A DNA stretch of 31,794 nt from Seminavis robusta (GCA_903772945.1 CAICTM010001321.1:1-31794), one strand, 5' to 3'; numbered from the stretch's first letter, positions 1-10,352 are shown. The notes: a model not told the origin generated them from the letters alone. Program-made: numbers and translations.

Positions 1-1430
1 CAAGAGAGAGATGGAGGCGATGCAGGCAAGGCAGGGCTCTACTACACGCAACGTCCCGCCACCAGTGACGAAGTATTCCATGCTGTTCCGGATTAGCTGG
101 TGGCACCACACAGGTTCCTTGACCGGATGCATGGATTTTTTATGTCTGTGAGATTGCCTCTTCTAGCATTCACTGACTTGCAAATCCGACACACGAATCA
201 GCCTACCTGAAAACAGAAAAGGAAAATCATCTATCCGCCATTGACAAAATCTTTGTACGGTACTGGGAATAATGATTCAAGATCCAAGAATACAGTTGCG
301 ACCTGGAGGTCAAGGAGCCTGATTGATCCTCGTCAAGAACGACATGGAGCCAAAGCTCAACCATGGAGCGGCTCAGACTCACAGTGGTCCCGCCGAGCGG
401 AACCATCCGGACCTTGAAGGAGCGCATCCGCGCAGCCTGGGTATTCAACCCCGTTCATGGTGATGCCAAAGGTGGTGATATGTGGAATTGGTGTACGATA
501 GTTAATTGTAAACTCAACTCTTCCCAGGCTTGATGGAATCTCTAAGGTGTATCCTCCCAGGCAGACCTTGGAGAGTCGGACCACAACTACAAAGATATTA
601 CAGTTCACTTTTGGGAGCTATGTTCTCGGCTTCCAGAACGAACACAGAAAGCTCAATTCCATGGAGCCAGGCGATTGGTTTGCATCTATCTCCGCATGAT
701 GGACAACCACCAAGGTGGCACAGTGTGATGGACTCTCGTCAAACTTTGAGGTGATCACGCGAACACATGCGGACATGCGCCGATGCCTCGCTCAGTCATT
801 ATGCTGTCGAAAAGAAGGAATAGGTGATTAGCGGTCGGGGGTAATGAAGCCACTAATCTTTACAACCGTGACTTTGTGGAGTTTTTACCTGTAGGTTTGC
901 CTGCAGGAGTGGAGTGGTGTCAATGGAAAAGATAGCTACCTATCAAGTCTATGTGGACTCTTCGGACTGAAGATTCAGTGGAATCCCGGAATCAGATTGA
1001 AGATTTGGTGATCGGAACGCCCCAGGGCTAGTACAAAGGGCATCCAAACAGTATGCCACAGACATTGACTCCAGCATGAAGAAGGAAAGAGGATTCAACA
1101 GGAATCCCAAACAATCCAGACAACCCACAGTTGAAGAAACGGCACCACAGTGTATACCAAGGATGGAAACACTCGCTGACCAGCCAAGGCTCCAAGCTTC
1201 CACAATTGGAATTGACGCTCAGATCGGATTGCACACAGCCCGAAGCAAAGGAAAGGAGTCACCTTCGTCCTAGATGACGAAGCGAAGCAAACCACTACTG
1301 TATGAGACAGAAAAACAACATCTAGCTTTTTCATGGACTCCTGTAATTCCAAGGAGTGCCACAGCAGAAGCAAGGATCGAGAGCAGCCATGCCCAACAAA
1401 ATCTTCTACCCAAGGGTCTGAAGTGTGGGG
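1..1430. other. No recognisable intact gene; probably decayed upstream part of the copia element
   Basis: Every frame on both strands is interrupted and I recognise no conserved domain. Because convincing copia reverse transcriptase begins near 1430 on the + strand, this stretch may hold the decayed gag/integrase part of the same element, but I could not match any motif such as a zinc knuckle or an integrase core. No second copy of the candidate LTR (3053-3310) was seen here. Confidence 0.4.
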
Positions 1431-3052
1431 CAACAAAGACAGAAAGGCGGCGTCAAAGAATGGACCAGCTACACATGCAGAGTGTGTTGCAGCCAATCGA
1501 CCCAAACAAATAGCAGTGATTATGAAATTGAAAGAGACGGCATAAATGCACTCATGTTTGTGCGTTGCATGTGAGGAAAAGGAGTTGGCACGGTACAAGG
1601 CGCAATAAGTGCAGTCTAAACAATAGGGGAACCTACAAGGGTGTACCATCAGAAGAAGATGCCAGAAGTCCAGTTTCACTTGAGGGTTTGATGTTATCCT
1701 TGTGTGTCGATGCATCTGAGATAGGGATGTGATGTCCTGGATGTTCCCAATGCGTTAACCAAACCCCAATGCCAAAAGTCAAACAAGGTGAAGACAGGGT
1801 CCTCATGATCATTGAGGGAACCCTTGCAGGTCTTACTTGTCGAAATTGATCCTGACACATATGCCTCTTTCTGACATACAAAAAGGGACGTCCTGTCCTC
1901 TATTTTGTCGTGGAGAGAGCCATTTTGGCATGGTTTTGGCAGCATTTCTTTGGTACAAGCTATTCAGAAGTGACCTCGAGCAAATTGGATTTGTTCAACA
2001 AATACGATCCTTGTGTGGCCAACCGCATGATCAGAAGGTACCAACAAACAATCGATTCCATTGTTGACGATCTAATGTCAAGCCACAGAATGAAGTTGGT
2101 GAATGACCAGACTTGGAATGGTTCAACGTTAGGTATGGAACCTATGGAGCCATGAAGGCAACCCTGGTCCCAAGCATGACTACTGGGGATGACGGTGGAT
2201 TTTCCGACCAGGAAAGGTTGTGATTGAATGATAGATTACAAGAAAATGTCTCAGAGTTTCCAGTGGACTTTGGGGCAATGAAAAGGTACCAAGTGCAGCT
2301 CCTGCGGACCTATTCAGCCTGGTGATGGCACATCCTGAATGACAAGAACAGGGAAACCTATCATACCTTTGCAGCCAAGCTGTTGTTCTGTGCAAGCGTG
2401 CTCGAACCAGATGTGCAGACTCTCACTACTGTGTATGCACTCGTGTCAGAAGCCCAACATCTGATGATTGGGACAAGTTGTCAAGGCCTCAAGTTTTTGG
2501 ATCAGACGGCGCAGGACAAGTTGATCCTACAATTGATGACATACGCATCATCACTTGGTGGGTGATGCATCATTTGCAGTCCATCTGATTACCGTTCCCA
2601 TAAGGAGGAGTCATGTCCTTTGGAAGTGGGCGGTGCTGTCTGTTCCGAAAACAGAAATTGAATTCGAGGAGCAGCACGGAAGCGGAATTGATTGGGGCTG
2701 ACGATGTCATGTCGCCCATTTTGTGGGCAAAGTTGTTCCTAGGGGATAGTGTGAAGGACAACATCCTCATGAGGACAACAAAAGCACGATCATTCTTGCA
2801 GAAAATGGCAAAGGCAGTTCAGGAAAGAGGACTCGGCCATCAACATTCGTTTCTTTTTTTTTCACGATCAGATTGGAAAGGCAACCTCAGAGTGGTGACT
2901 GCCCAACCTTGGAATGCGTGGAGATTTTTTCACGAAGCCCCTTCAGGGCAAGCTTCCATGACACAGGGCTTTCATCATGGGGCATCCACCCCTTGTTTAT
3001 TGCCTAATTTATTTTATTTGTTCCACGGTACCACTTAGGGCACCGTCAGGAG
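1430..3052 (+). mobile_element. Ty1/copia pol remnant (reverse transcriptase and RNase H), decayed
   Basis: This is the pol region of a copia retrotransposon with several frameshifts and stops. Reading + and switching frames, the pieces appear in the order of a diatom copia polyprotein. First comes the RT N-terminus (MDQLHMQSVLQPIDPNK near 1460-1510), then GTYKGVPSEEDARSPVSLEG near 1630-1690. Next is VPNA...TP(M)PK.KQGEDRVLMI near 1740-1815, then LVEIDPDTY, and YDPCVANRMI near 2003-2032. The active-site region follows as SIVDDLMSSH near 2056-2090, where family members have a (Y/H)VDD core. RNase H follows: DASFAVH near 2565, RKQKLNSRSSTEAELIGADD near 2645-2705, and a tail resembling DFFTKPLQGK near 2925-2955. 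No single frame is long enough to work, so the element is dead. A candidate 3' LTR follows directly. Confidence 0.88.
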
Positions 3053-3310
3053 TGTGATATGGAGACCGATTAACATATCCGGTCGATATCATCATGCAAC
3101 GTAGTTTAGCTAAATTGGGAATCCTATCAGTTTATCACCCATTTGCTTATACAAAATACCAGCAGTAACAGACATTTGTGTTGGATCAGAGATCTACATC
3201 CATCCTTTTAAAAAGTGTGCCGGCGTACCTTTTATATTCGAATTAACCTCCTTATATCATGGAATAGGAACCTAGGGATAGTTAGCGTTCTATTGTGATA
3301 TCCTATCACA
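3053..3310 (+). repeat. Candidate 3' LTR of the copia remnant
   Basis: Immediately after the RNase H tail the sequence begins TGTGATATGG and, 258 bp later, ends CCTATCACA. This gives the TG...CA ends with short inverted terminal repeats (TGTGATA/TATCACA) expected of an LTR. The last 17 bp also form a small palindrome with a second TGTGATAT at 3294-3301. The 5' LTR partner is not visible in the window, so the boundaries rest only on position and end structure. Confidence 0.5.
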
Positions 3311-3349
3311 GCACCTATTAGCATGCACCACCCTACACACAGAAAGCAA

Positions 3350-3582
3350 TGCATCAAAACTAATGGAATAGAAGAACAGCTTCATCCTTGATTAACGGTA
3401 ATACTCGGACCTATTCGATGGCACTCTAGAAAAGTGGCAGATGGAGATAGCGTATTACTAGGGAGTGAGTTCTACTTCGAGTCGTCCATCTGCCACTTTC
3501 CAAGTCCATCGAATAGGTCAGAGTACTCGTTAATAAGGAATGAAGCGTTCCTGCTCTTCTTATTCAACTGTTTTGCTTTGGC
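3350..3582. repeat. Long imperfect inverted repeat (fold-back) made from gypsy pol sequence
   Basis: The left arm (about 3350-3445) and the right arm (about 3484-3582) are reverse complements with scattered mismatches and small indels. They surround a centre of about 39 bp. The best-matching core is CTATTCGATGG...AAGTGGCAGATGGA on the left against TCCATCTGCCACTTTCC...CCATCGAATAGG on the right. Both arms encode the same gypsy pol piece: the left reads YSDLFDGTLEKWQME on +, the right reads EYSDLFDGLGKWQMD on -. It is therefore an inverted duplication inside a retroelement rather than a classical MITE. RNA transcribed across it would fold into a hairpin with arms of about 95 bp. Confidence 0.8.
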
Positions 3583-4508
3583 AAACCTGCTTAGTCAGCT
3601 TGTTCGTATTTCATAGAATCTTCTAGAGACATCTGCACTGTCGCAAGGCAGTAGGATCAGGATTGAAAAATTTCTTCTTCATTGGTGTCGCTATTTTCAT
3701 AGGAATAGATATCGCCGTCCACTCCACTGACATGGTAGTGAAATCGAACTTAAATCCTAAATAGAGAGAATGTCTCGACCTATGATCATGTCATACTGCC
3801 CCAAGCTCTTGGTGACGTGTAAATCCACATTCGATATTCTATCATCGGTGAATTCAGGAATCATGAATGCACCTTTGCACTTCGTGCTGGTGTTTAATCT
3901 CCTGCAGGGGTAGTCCACATGTTTGACGCCCCCAAGATCCTTCATGCGTAATTTCTTAGCATGATTTGAGCAATCAAAGTTCCGGATGCTCCTGTATCCA
4001 GTAAGCAACGGAGTGTAACGGGTTTTGGTTTCCCTTTTTCTCGCTTGTTAATTCTAACATAACGATAGGTTTGAGGTCTCTTGTCTTGCGACGTTTACGA
4101 GGTGTTTGCCACGGACGAGGTTAACGATGCTAAATAGATCATCAGAGTCTAGTTGAGCAGCTTCTAGGCAATCATCTAATTTGCCTAGAGTTCATCGGTT
4201 GCAAACAATTTTTGTTTACTAGTTAGTGAATCTTCATCACTTTGGTAGAGAAATCGGAACATGGTCCGTTGAGTCATCATCCTGGCTAATCCTCAGATAG
4301 ATATTCTCCCATCCAAGTGATTGAAATCGATAAGAGGAGTTGTCCTCGTTCAGAGTCTTCGATTTGCGCTTGGCAATATGGTTGCGAAGTTTCAGGTGGT
4401 TGCACGAGTATCGTCGATCTCGGTGTCTTCTTCATTGTCGACAGAGGAAGAATGGTTTGTCAGCAACTGTTTCTCGAAGTTCTGAACGCATGTTTTCCTG
4501 TGAGCCAT
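3446..4508 (-). mobile_element. Ty3/gypsy remnant: aspartic protease and linker to RT, decayed
   Basis: On the minus strand a retroviral-type protease can be read across frameshifts. PKPVTLRCLLDTGASGTLI contains the catalytic DTGA, encoded at 3987-3998. It is followed by HAKKLRM, then FMIPEFTDDRISNVDLHVTK and YDMIIGRDILSIL, and in a shifted frame GFKFDFTTMSVEWTA. Downstream the pre-RT linker resembles DPTALRQCRCL...KIL.NTNK and reaches EYSDLFDGLGKWQMD near 3500-3550, typical of the start of gypsy RT. The possible gag end (MAHRKTCVQNFEKQ, start at 4508) is speculative. Stops and frameshifts mean it is not functional. Its 3' part runs into the fold-back structure at 3350-3582. Confidence 0.8.
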
Positions 4509-5190
4509 CTTCATGGTGAAGGAATAGTTGAGGGTAGCTGAAAGCTATTGTGTTTGTTAACAAAATGCACTACGCTAAAAGCTAGTGTAAAGATCTTTCG
4601 AGTGTTTTGAGTTTGAGAGAATGAAAGTTATGAGAGAGATTAGAAAGCTATGAAAAACTAATCAACGAGAGAGATCATCATCAAGGGATCGTAGATCTGG
4701 CCTCCCGCGGGAGACTATAAAGTGTAATAGAGTAGGTTGCGGTAGTAATCCTACGTGTCTCCACGATCCTAAAACGGAACGCATGGAAGGTTTGTCTAGC
4801 ATGGATCTAGTAGCGTGGAAGTACTCCACGCTGGCTAAATATCTAGAGCGATGTTTCATCATCAACCTAGTATGACTAGAGCGGTCATTGAGAACCCTGT
4901 CTCAAATGACTATTCACGAGAGACTCAGTCATGAGTCGAACTCAAACCCTATCTAGGATCGAGTCGCGAATAAGGCTAAGATCCGTGTATTGCACTCTGG
5001 TGACAATGAGGCAGGAATTGATCCGGACTGGAGGGATCAATATTCTAAGTCCAAACCTCTGCTTCCCACTTGGAAGTCTCTTCCTCTCCACTTGAGAGGG
5101 CCCCTTCTCTTGAGAGGTCTTCTGTTGCTATGCCGCTTGGAGGTCTTCTCTTCTTCTCTTATTCCTCTGCCGATTACTTTCGGGCAATGA
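4509..5190. other. Non-coding; possible leader/LTR of the gypsy remnant
   Basis: I see no gene here. Because it lies upstream of the minus-strand gypsy remnant it may contain that element's leader and 5' LTR. A minus-strand stretch reading TTGTCACCAGAGTGCA near 4993-5010 vaguely resembles a primer-binding-site region, but I could not define LTR ends or find a second copy. Confidence 0.25.
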
Positions 5191-5445
5191 TGATCTCTTC
5201 TTCTTCTCGTCTCTTCTTCGCTCTTCTTCTCGTCTCTTCTTTGCTCACGACAATAGACCGAAGGATCGAACAGTGAGTCTTCGTTCGCAACACGCGACAA
5301 CGAATGGGATACTCGCTTCGAACGAACGAACGAACGACAATGGGATACGACCGTCGCTTCGAACGAACGATGAGTCTTCGAATGAACGAGCGGTAGCTTC
5401 GAATCGTTGACAATGGCGCTGCTTCGTACGGACGAACGAACGACG
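5190..5445. repeat. Low-complexity DNA: CTTCTT tract followed by degenerate GAACGAAC repeats
   Basis: A pyrimidine-rich TCTTCTTC/TCGTCTCTTC tract (about 5190-5245) is followed by many copies of CGAACGAACG and CTTCGAACGAACG variants (about 5278-5445). Open frames in this area come from the repeat composition and are not convincing genes. Confidence 0.75.
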
Positions 5446-5483
5446 CTGTTACCGGTCTTGTTCTTCTATCGATCGCTAGCTAC

Positions 5484-5753
5484 CACGCCTGATAAGCCGA
5501 ATTTCCACAGTGGTAGTAGCAGAGGAGGAGGTGTTGATAGAGTAGTTGCTATAGTTGTGTGTTACTACTTGGTTGTTGTTGTGTGGCTGATTCTAGTAAG
5601 CTGGTAACTGGATAGTCATTCACGCCTGATAAGCCGAATTTCCACAGTGGTAGTAGCAGAGGAGGAGGTGTTGATAGAGTAGTTGCTATAGTTGTGTGTT
5701 ACTACTTGGTTGTTGTTGTGTGGCTGATTCTAGCTGGTAACTGGATAGTCATT
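5484..5753. repeat. 137-bp tandem direct duplication
   Basis: Copy 1 is 5484-5620 (137 bp) and copy 2 is 5621-5753 (133 bp). Both begin CACGCCTGATAAGCCGAATT and end CTGGATAGTCATT. By eye they are identical except that copy 2 lacks TAAG after GATTCTAG. Near-identity implies a recent duplication. It ends 290 bp upstream of the EF-hand gene start, so it is likely in that gene's promoter or 5' leader region. Confidence 0.95.
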
Positions 5754-6043
5754 CAATCGCAGTCACAGGTCATTTTCGCAAGGGTAGACGCATCGCATCG
5801 AACAAATAGATTTCAGCCCGAACCTTTGTCGAGTTTTTTTGAAATATCTACGACAGTAGCTCAGTAGCTACCAGTACCGGTGCTAGCTAGCCAGTAGGCC
5901 GAAGATCGTCTCCGCCTTCTTCCGCCGTCTTCCATCATCTCATCTTCCTCTTTCCTCCATGGTCAGAGTCTCTGCCTTCCAAGTCCTATCCAATACGGTA
6001 GCCGTTGTAGCAATCAGTACTTTTGCTTCTTCGTCCGTTTACT

Positions 6044-6808
6044 ATGATCATCAGTATTAGCGCTCGCTCTGTTCTGCTGTGGCTATTCCTATTGTGCCAA
6101 TGCGTGATTCATGCCCAGCCGCCACCACAGCAAAAACTGGGAGAGGTCCTGATGTTGGTTTTGGATAAAAACAAGGACCAAAAGGTCACCACGCAAGAGG
6201 TGGAATCTCAACTTGAAATGCTGGAATCCCTGTTTCAAGAAGGCGATGAGGACACTCAAGAATATCAGCAGATCCTCAAGTCAGTCCAGTCTGTTGCAAC
6301 CCAACTGTTTGATCTACTGGATAGCAATAGCGACAAGAAGTTGACAAAAAAGGAGCTAAGCTTCTTTTCCAAATTTGAATCCTCTCTCAAGAAGGATGGT
6401 AAATTCAAACCCTTTATTCGAGATTGTTTTGAGCTATTGGATCAAGATGGCGACGACTCTTTGAGCAAGGACGAGTGGCTCAGAGCAAGAGAACAAAGCG
6501 TCATTGCTGAAATTGCCGTAAAGTTTCACAATATCTTTCCGCTGCGAAAAACGCCACAGGAATTGGAAGAGTTTGTCCAACAAGCAATGGCCATGAGTAG
6601 TGAAGACGCCGACATCAAGGCGACTGAGCTATTCAATTATTTGGACTCTAACGGGGATGGGATGGTGCAACGAAAAGAAGTTGGATCTGCCTACAGCACG
6701 GCTGGGAAAAAGTTTGTTGAAATCAGCAAGACCATCAAGCAAATGGGGCCCATGTTAGCAATGTTTGGTGGTGGAGCTGGTGGGCCTGGCATGAGGACGG
6801 AATTTTAA
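6044..6808 (+). CDS. Secreted/ER-lumen calcium-binding protein with four EF-hands
   Basis: The product is a 254-aa single-exon protein. I start at ATG 6044 because the open frame upstream of it contains no ATG. Residues 1-24 form a signal peptide (MIISISARSVLLWLFLLCQCVIHA), so the protein enters the secretory pathway. Four canonical 12-residue EF loops are visible: DKNKDQKVTTQE (41-52), DSNSDKKLTKKE (93-104), DQDGDDSLSKDE (133-144) and DSNGDGMVQRKE (201-212). Each has acidic or Asn ligands at positions 1, 3 and 5 and Glu at 12, so all four should bind calcium. The C-terminus is Gly/Met-rich (FGGGAGGPGM) and there is no KDEL-type retention signal. The family is inferred to buffer or sense calcium in the ER, vacuole or outside the cell; the exact role is unknown. 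Spacing between hands is irregular, unlike calmodulin. Confidence 0.9.
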   Translation: MIISISARSVLLWLFLLCQCVIHAQPPPQQKLGEVLMLVLDKNKDQKVTTQEVESQLEMLESLFQEGDEDTQEYQQILKSVQSVATQLFDLLDSNSDKKLTKKELSFFSKFESSLKKDGKFKPFIRDCFELLDQDGDDSLSKDEWLRAREQSVIAEIAVKFHNIFPLRKTPQELEEFVQQAMAMSSEDADIKATELFNYLDSNGDGMVQRKEVGSAYSTAGKKFVEISKTIKQMGPMLAMFGGGAGGPGMRTEF

Positions 6809-8026
6809 ACAATACGCCTGACTTTACGGTACTGCACTTGCCACTCTCTGAGACGGCAACCATCGTGCGACATGTAGTGCTCTGCTGGGGACGAGAATTC
6901 CCTTAGCTGGTACGGTAGGAACCACGGCGATTGGTCTTTTTTTTAGTCATCGCCGAGCTCTAAGTTGCTGCTTACTAGTAGAATGCTTTGCAGATGTCCA
7001 TTTTGTTAGTTACTATGGTGTCATTCATAATCTATCAATCCTTCCGTGTGTTCGTACAGTACGGTATGTGCTCCGTATCCAAAAACGGTGAGTGAGAACT
7101 CCAGCAATATCTACCTGTGGGGGATATGGACTCCATACCATGAATGCATTCAAATACAGCGCTCGGATATCCTCAAGTCTCTCCACACATGGTAGTACTG
7201 AGTATGAGTTGTCGATTGAGATTTAGCCCAGCTTCAGTACCAATGGCCTGACAGTTCCATCGCACACAGCTACTACGACTGACTTGGCACCAGTCACTCT
7301 TTGCTAAAATCGTTTGACTTAGCTAGAGCTGCCAATCTTCACTTTTCAGCAAACAGTAGGGAAGCCGAGAAGAGACATCTTGATTCACTGGCCATTTTGC
7401 TTCGACTCGGATGACGGTCTAACACAACAGGTGTCCTAACTTTAGCAAAGAAGGCCTGTGTGGATCTGGCCAGACGTAGAGACCGCCGTGGAACAGTCCC
7501 CACTTCGCACTTGGGACAGGTAAAAGAACGCAATCCACATGAAACAGGAGCAGTTCGCTGGCTCGATCCCATGACAACAGACTACAACGAACGACCAGGC
7601 AGAACAGCTACCTACATCTCTGGAAAGTCCTGATCACAACAGCATTTGTGAAAAAGAGCTATGGGCATATCAATGTAACAGAGCATTTTCCCCACCCATC
7701 ACATGTATAGGCTTTCTTATCTCTCACTCCATGCTAGAGGCATGGTAAACATGGGTATGTGATGTATGAACGTTGTGGGTTGTTGGTAGAGTGATCGACG
7801 CGTCGGGCATTCGACTTGGCATGTATTGGTCTATTTCTATGAGGTTAGTTGCGTTCCAAGTCGAATCCAGACGACATCCTGGGATGGTCGAATGCAGTAT
7901 CCAACATTTCTTGAATTGACGTGTCACTGGCTCTCTAAATGCTTGGATGTGGATTGGGTATGTACAGTATCACCTTCGTCGCCTCGGAGAGAACTTCGAG
8001 CTACTTCGACAACAATTTTCAAAGGC
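6809..8026. other. Intergenic; no convincing gene
   Basis: This is the stretch between the EF-hand gene and the convergent APP1-type gene. A 77-aa minus-strand frame with an ATG (7339-7572) contains one CPKC pair (SCGLRSFTCPKC) and many basic residues. I cannot link it to a family and do not call it. No repeats or RNA genes were seen. Confidence 0.5.
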
Positions 8027-9440
8027 TCAGGGCTTGAGTGCTTCTTTGGCATTGGTTGGTGGAGAAGTTGTCAAGCTGGCTGGAAGCTGAATATCTTGAG
8101 GCTCGGTGAATAAATGACAAATCTCCCGGTTGACACCCACCCAAGCTTCGTCGTAGCGTTCTTCTTTGCCAGTTTCGCCGGTCACATTGCGCACATAGAG
8201 GCCTTGAATCTGATTGGGGTATCGTCGGGCAATTTCGCCGTACACTTCGGGGTCCTTCTCTCCTGTGTCACCCACTAGGATAAACTTCCGCTGAGGAAAC
8301 GAGTCTAGGATGGATTCAATCACTTCAATCTTGGTTTCCAAGGGACATTTCCAAAGATCAAACAATGTACGATCCTTCAGTCGAATGGGCTTCAAGTGGT
8401 ACGTCGCGTGAGGGAATCCAATATCGCTTAAAAAGCCTGCGAGTTCTTCCCACAACTGCCAGGGGCTGCTGGAAACAAAGTGGAATTTGCAATCCAAATC
8501 CTCGGCCCACTCTTGATACAACTCGGCCATGCCGGGCACTTGCTTGAATTCTTCCATAAAGGTGGATCGGAGCAATGCCTTCTTGTTGCCCACTCCCGTG
8601 ATTTTGACAGTGTCGTCAATATCACTAATGACACTGACGCCCTCGTTGGGGATCAAATGCGACATGCCCTCAAAGACACGATCATCGCCATCCTCCACAA
8701 TAGCCTGGAAGTGGAGGGTATTCTTTTCGTCGCACGTGGCTTCTTGTATGGCCGCCAGTTCTTGGTCGTCAATTTGCAACATGGCCTGAAAGTGGCCGTT
8801 CTTTTTGGATTGAGGGAGGGGAAAGACACGGCAACTCTCGCCCGATGCTACCGAGCAACCCATTTGTACGGCCAGTTCTTTGCGGCGTTCATTGTTCACC
8901 AAAAAGGTACCTAGTCGACGCTTGAGAATCTTGGTCTCTTCTTCTTCACGCTTGAGTCCCAGGTACTTGCGAAGCGATGCGACAATAGCGCTGACAGACG
9001 AACGACGGGAAGGAGAGTGAGTGAGTGAATGTGAGAGGGAACAGTACGATTGAATTTTCATTTTCTTTCTCTTCATGATGCGTCCAAACAAAAACTCACC
9101 GTCTAGCTGGATCTCTGGTTTCAGGTTCATAAATCCATCCATGAATGGGGATATCCCACCCTTTGCCATCTTCGGATCGTCTGGCTGCAGTAGGAAAAAA
9201 GACAACTTTTTCGTCATGCTTGATTCGCGCTCTTCGACTCTTTCGTTTCTTCTTGTCATTATTGCTCGCAGAAGGAGGACTGCCGGCAATCTTGGTAGGT
9301 GTTGCAGCTGTGGCATCTACCGTACGGGTACTGCTTCCGCGAGATATCAATGCCGAAGCAAAAGAAGATTGGTGGCTTGCAAGAAGAAGCGCCAGGGGCA
9401 TCAAGCGCCACCATCTCGTTGGGGTTTGATGGCTTTTCAT
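8027..9440 (-). CDS. APP1-type phosphatidate phosphatase domain (DUF2183) protein, 2 exons
   Basis: Exons on the minus strand are 9100-9440 and 8990-8027, with a 109-bp GT-AG intron (8991-9099); together they encode 434 aa. The splice joins ...PETRDPAR to RAIVASLRKYLGL in frame. Residues 1 to about 30 are a signal peptide (MKSHQTPTRWWRLMPLALLL...). The context SFASA-L could be a diatom plastid-type cleavage site, so secretory or plastid targeting is possible. A conserved upstream segment (KVVFFPTAARR...GWIYEP) precedes the catalytic domain. That domain carries a HAD-like DxDxT motif (SDIDDTVKITGV, Asp237 and Asp239), HFVSSSPWQL, and FILVGDTGEKDPEVYGEI. In the yeast Pah1/App1 chemistry such domains remove phosphate from phosphatidic acid to give diacylglycerol; substrate here is inferred. 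The intron contains a GTGA-rich stretch. Confidence in the domain is high, in the substrate moderate. Confidence 0.9.
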
Positions 9441-10086
9441 ATTGATAGTGATGTTGTGATGGCTTGTTTGTTGGTGTATCTTGTTTTATAGGAGATCTGG
9501 CTATTATAGCAGCTGCGAAGGCCTTGGTGATGTACCACTTTCTCGTGCTGTCTTTCGAATGACGCTATGGCCCTTTGTATCTATGCTGTGACCTCTTCTT
9601 CTGATAGAGAAGATTCGTTCCCTCGTGCTCTCCAACATTCGTTTGATGCTCTCCTTTGCTGCTTGTTGGCATTGGATGATGGCACCTACAGATCGTTGGA
9701 ACGGGAAGAAGTGGAGTCGTAGTCGACAGAAGCAGCTTGTTGGACTGCGACGTGGTCGAAAGAATGCCGAATAAATGAGAATGCATGCAAAAGGCTCGGA
9801 GCGAAGATTCGATTGATTTGACCCACTCGACTCAACTTCCGACAAATTCGGTCTCCATGAGACCACGCACCTTTTGGTTACCCCCTCAGTTGCACTCTGA
9901 AATCGATTGGCTCGCGTTTACTGTGTAAATTAGTGTACCCGCACTTCAGTTGCAGAATCAACGGTCATGTGTATCCATAAGTAACAGGTTCTCGTTCGAT
10001 AAAAATAGATCGATTCGTGGATAAAGGAACCGTTGAAGTTACTAAGGTTAAGGATTTACGAAAGAATCGAAGAACGAATTGAATTG
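9441..10086. other. Intergenic, upstream of the APP1-type gene
   Basis: No conserved gene is visible. A minus-strand frame at 9504-9866 (120 aa, rich in Arg, Ser and Leu) has no recognisable domain or supporting context. The segment presumably includes the promoter and 5' leader of the phosphatase gene. Confidence 0.45.
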
Positions 10087-10292
10087 TTGACGGTGCAGCA
10101 CTGACTTCTCTCCCTCATTGAATTGCTATGGTAAACAGGAGAGAAATCCAAGCTTGGCCGACAACAATGATGCATGGTGAGTGCTTTATCCAATCGGCCG
10201 ATCGATCGAATCGATTCGAGGTAAGCCTATTATCAAGAGTGTTAATTGAAGGTACAGCGCTGAGTTCTCTCCCTCATTGGATTTCTATGGTA
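10087..10292. repeat. Dispersed direct repeat, 47 bp, two copies 159 bp apart
   Basis: Copy 1 (10087-10133) reads TTGACGGTGCAGCACTGACT..., and copy 2 (10246-10292) reads TTGAAGGTACAGCGCTGAGT.... Both continue TCTCTCCCTCATTG and end CTATGGTA. About 7 of 47 positions differ. The second copy stops 2 bp before the 58-bp inverted-copy sequence at 10295, so the two rearrangements may be connected. Confidence 0.8.
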
Positions 10293-10294
10293 TT

Positions 10295-10352
10295 GCGAAC
10301 GGAGGCCGATGTGCAGTACGATGTAGACATGGGATGACACAAAAGAATAAGC
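10295..10352 (+). repeat. 58-bp inverted-copy sequence, left copy
   Basis: It begins GCGAACGGAGGCCGATGTGC and ends CAAAAGAATAAGC. It is a perfect reverse complement of 12957-13014. On this strand it could encode EADVQYDVDM followed by a shifted WDDTKE, which resembles the copia segment just before the RNase H-proximal region. Here it stands alone: copia sequence does not continue on either side. Confidence 0.95.

Noticed and set aside
1095..1715. A 206-aa minus-strand open frame
   Set aside because: Its 3' half lies antisense to clear copia reverse transcriptase sequence on +, and it has no domain; it is a composition artefact.
3350..3582. A MITE with long terminal inverted repeats
   Set aside because: Both arms translate to the same gypsy pol segment in opposite orientation, so an inverted duplication of retroelement sequence explains it better than a DNA transposon.
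5037..5413. Arg/Glu/Ser-rich open frames on both strands
   Set aside because: They follow the CTTCTT and GAACGAAC low-complexity repeats and show no conserved protein feature.
7339..7572. A 77-aa minus-strand frame with a CPKC pair
   Set aside because: One Cys pair is not a zinc domain, and no context or second pair supports a gene.
8480..8914. A 144-aa plus-strand open frame
   Set aside because: It is fully antisense to the conserved catalytic domain of the APP1-type phosphatase.
8991..9316. Coding extension of the phosphatase second exon upstream of 8990
   Set aside because: The extension begins without ATG support and is out of frame with the conserved first-exon protein. A GT-AG intron (8991-9099) joins the two conserved parts exactly.
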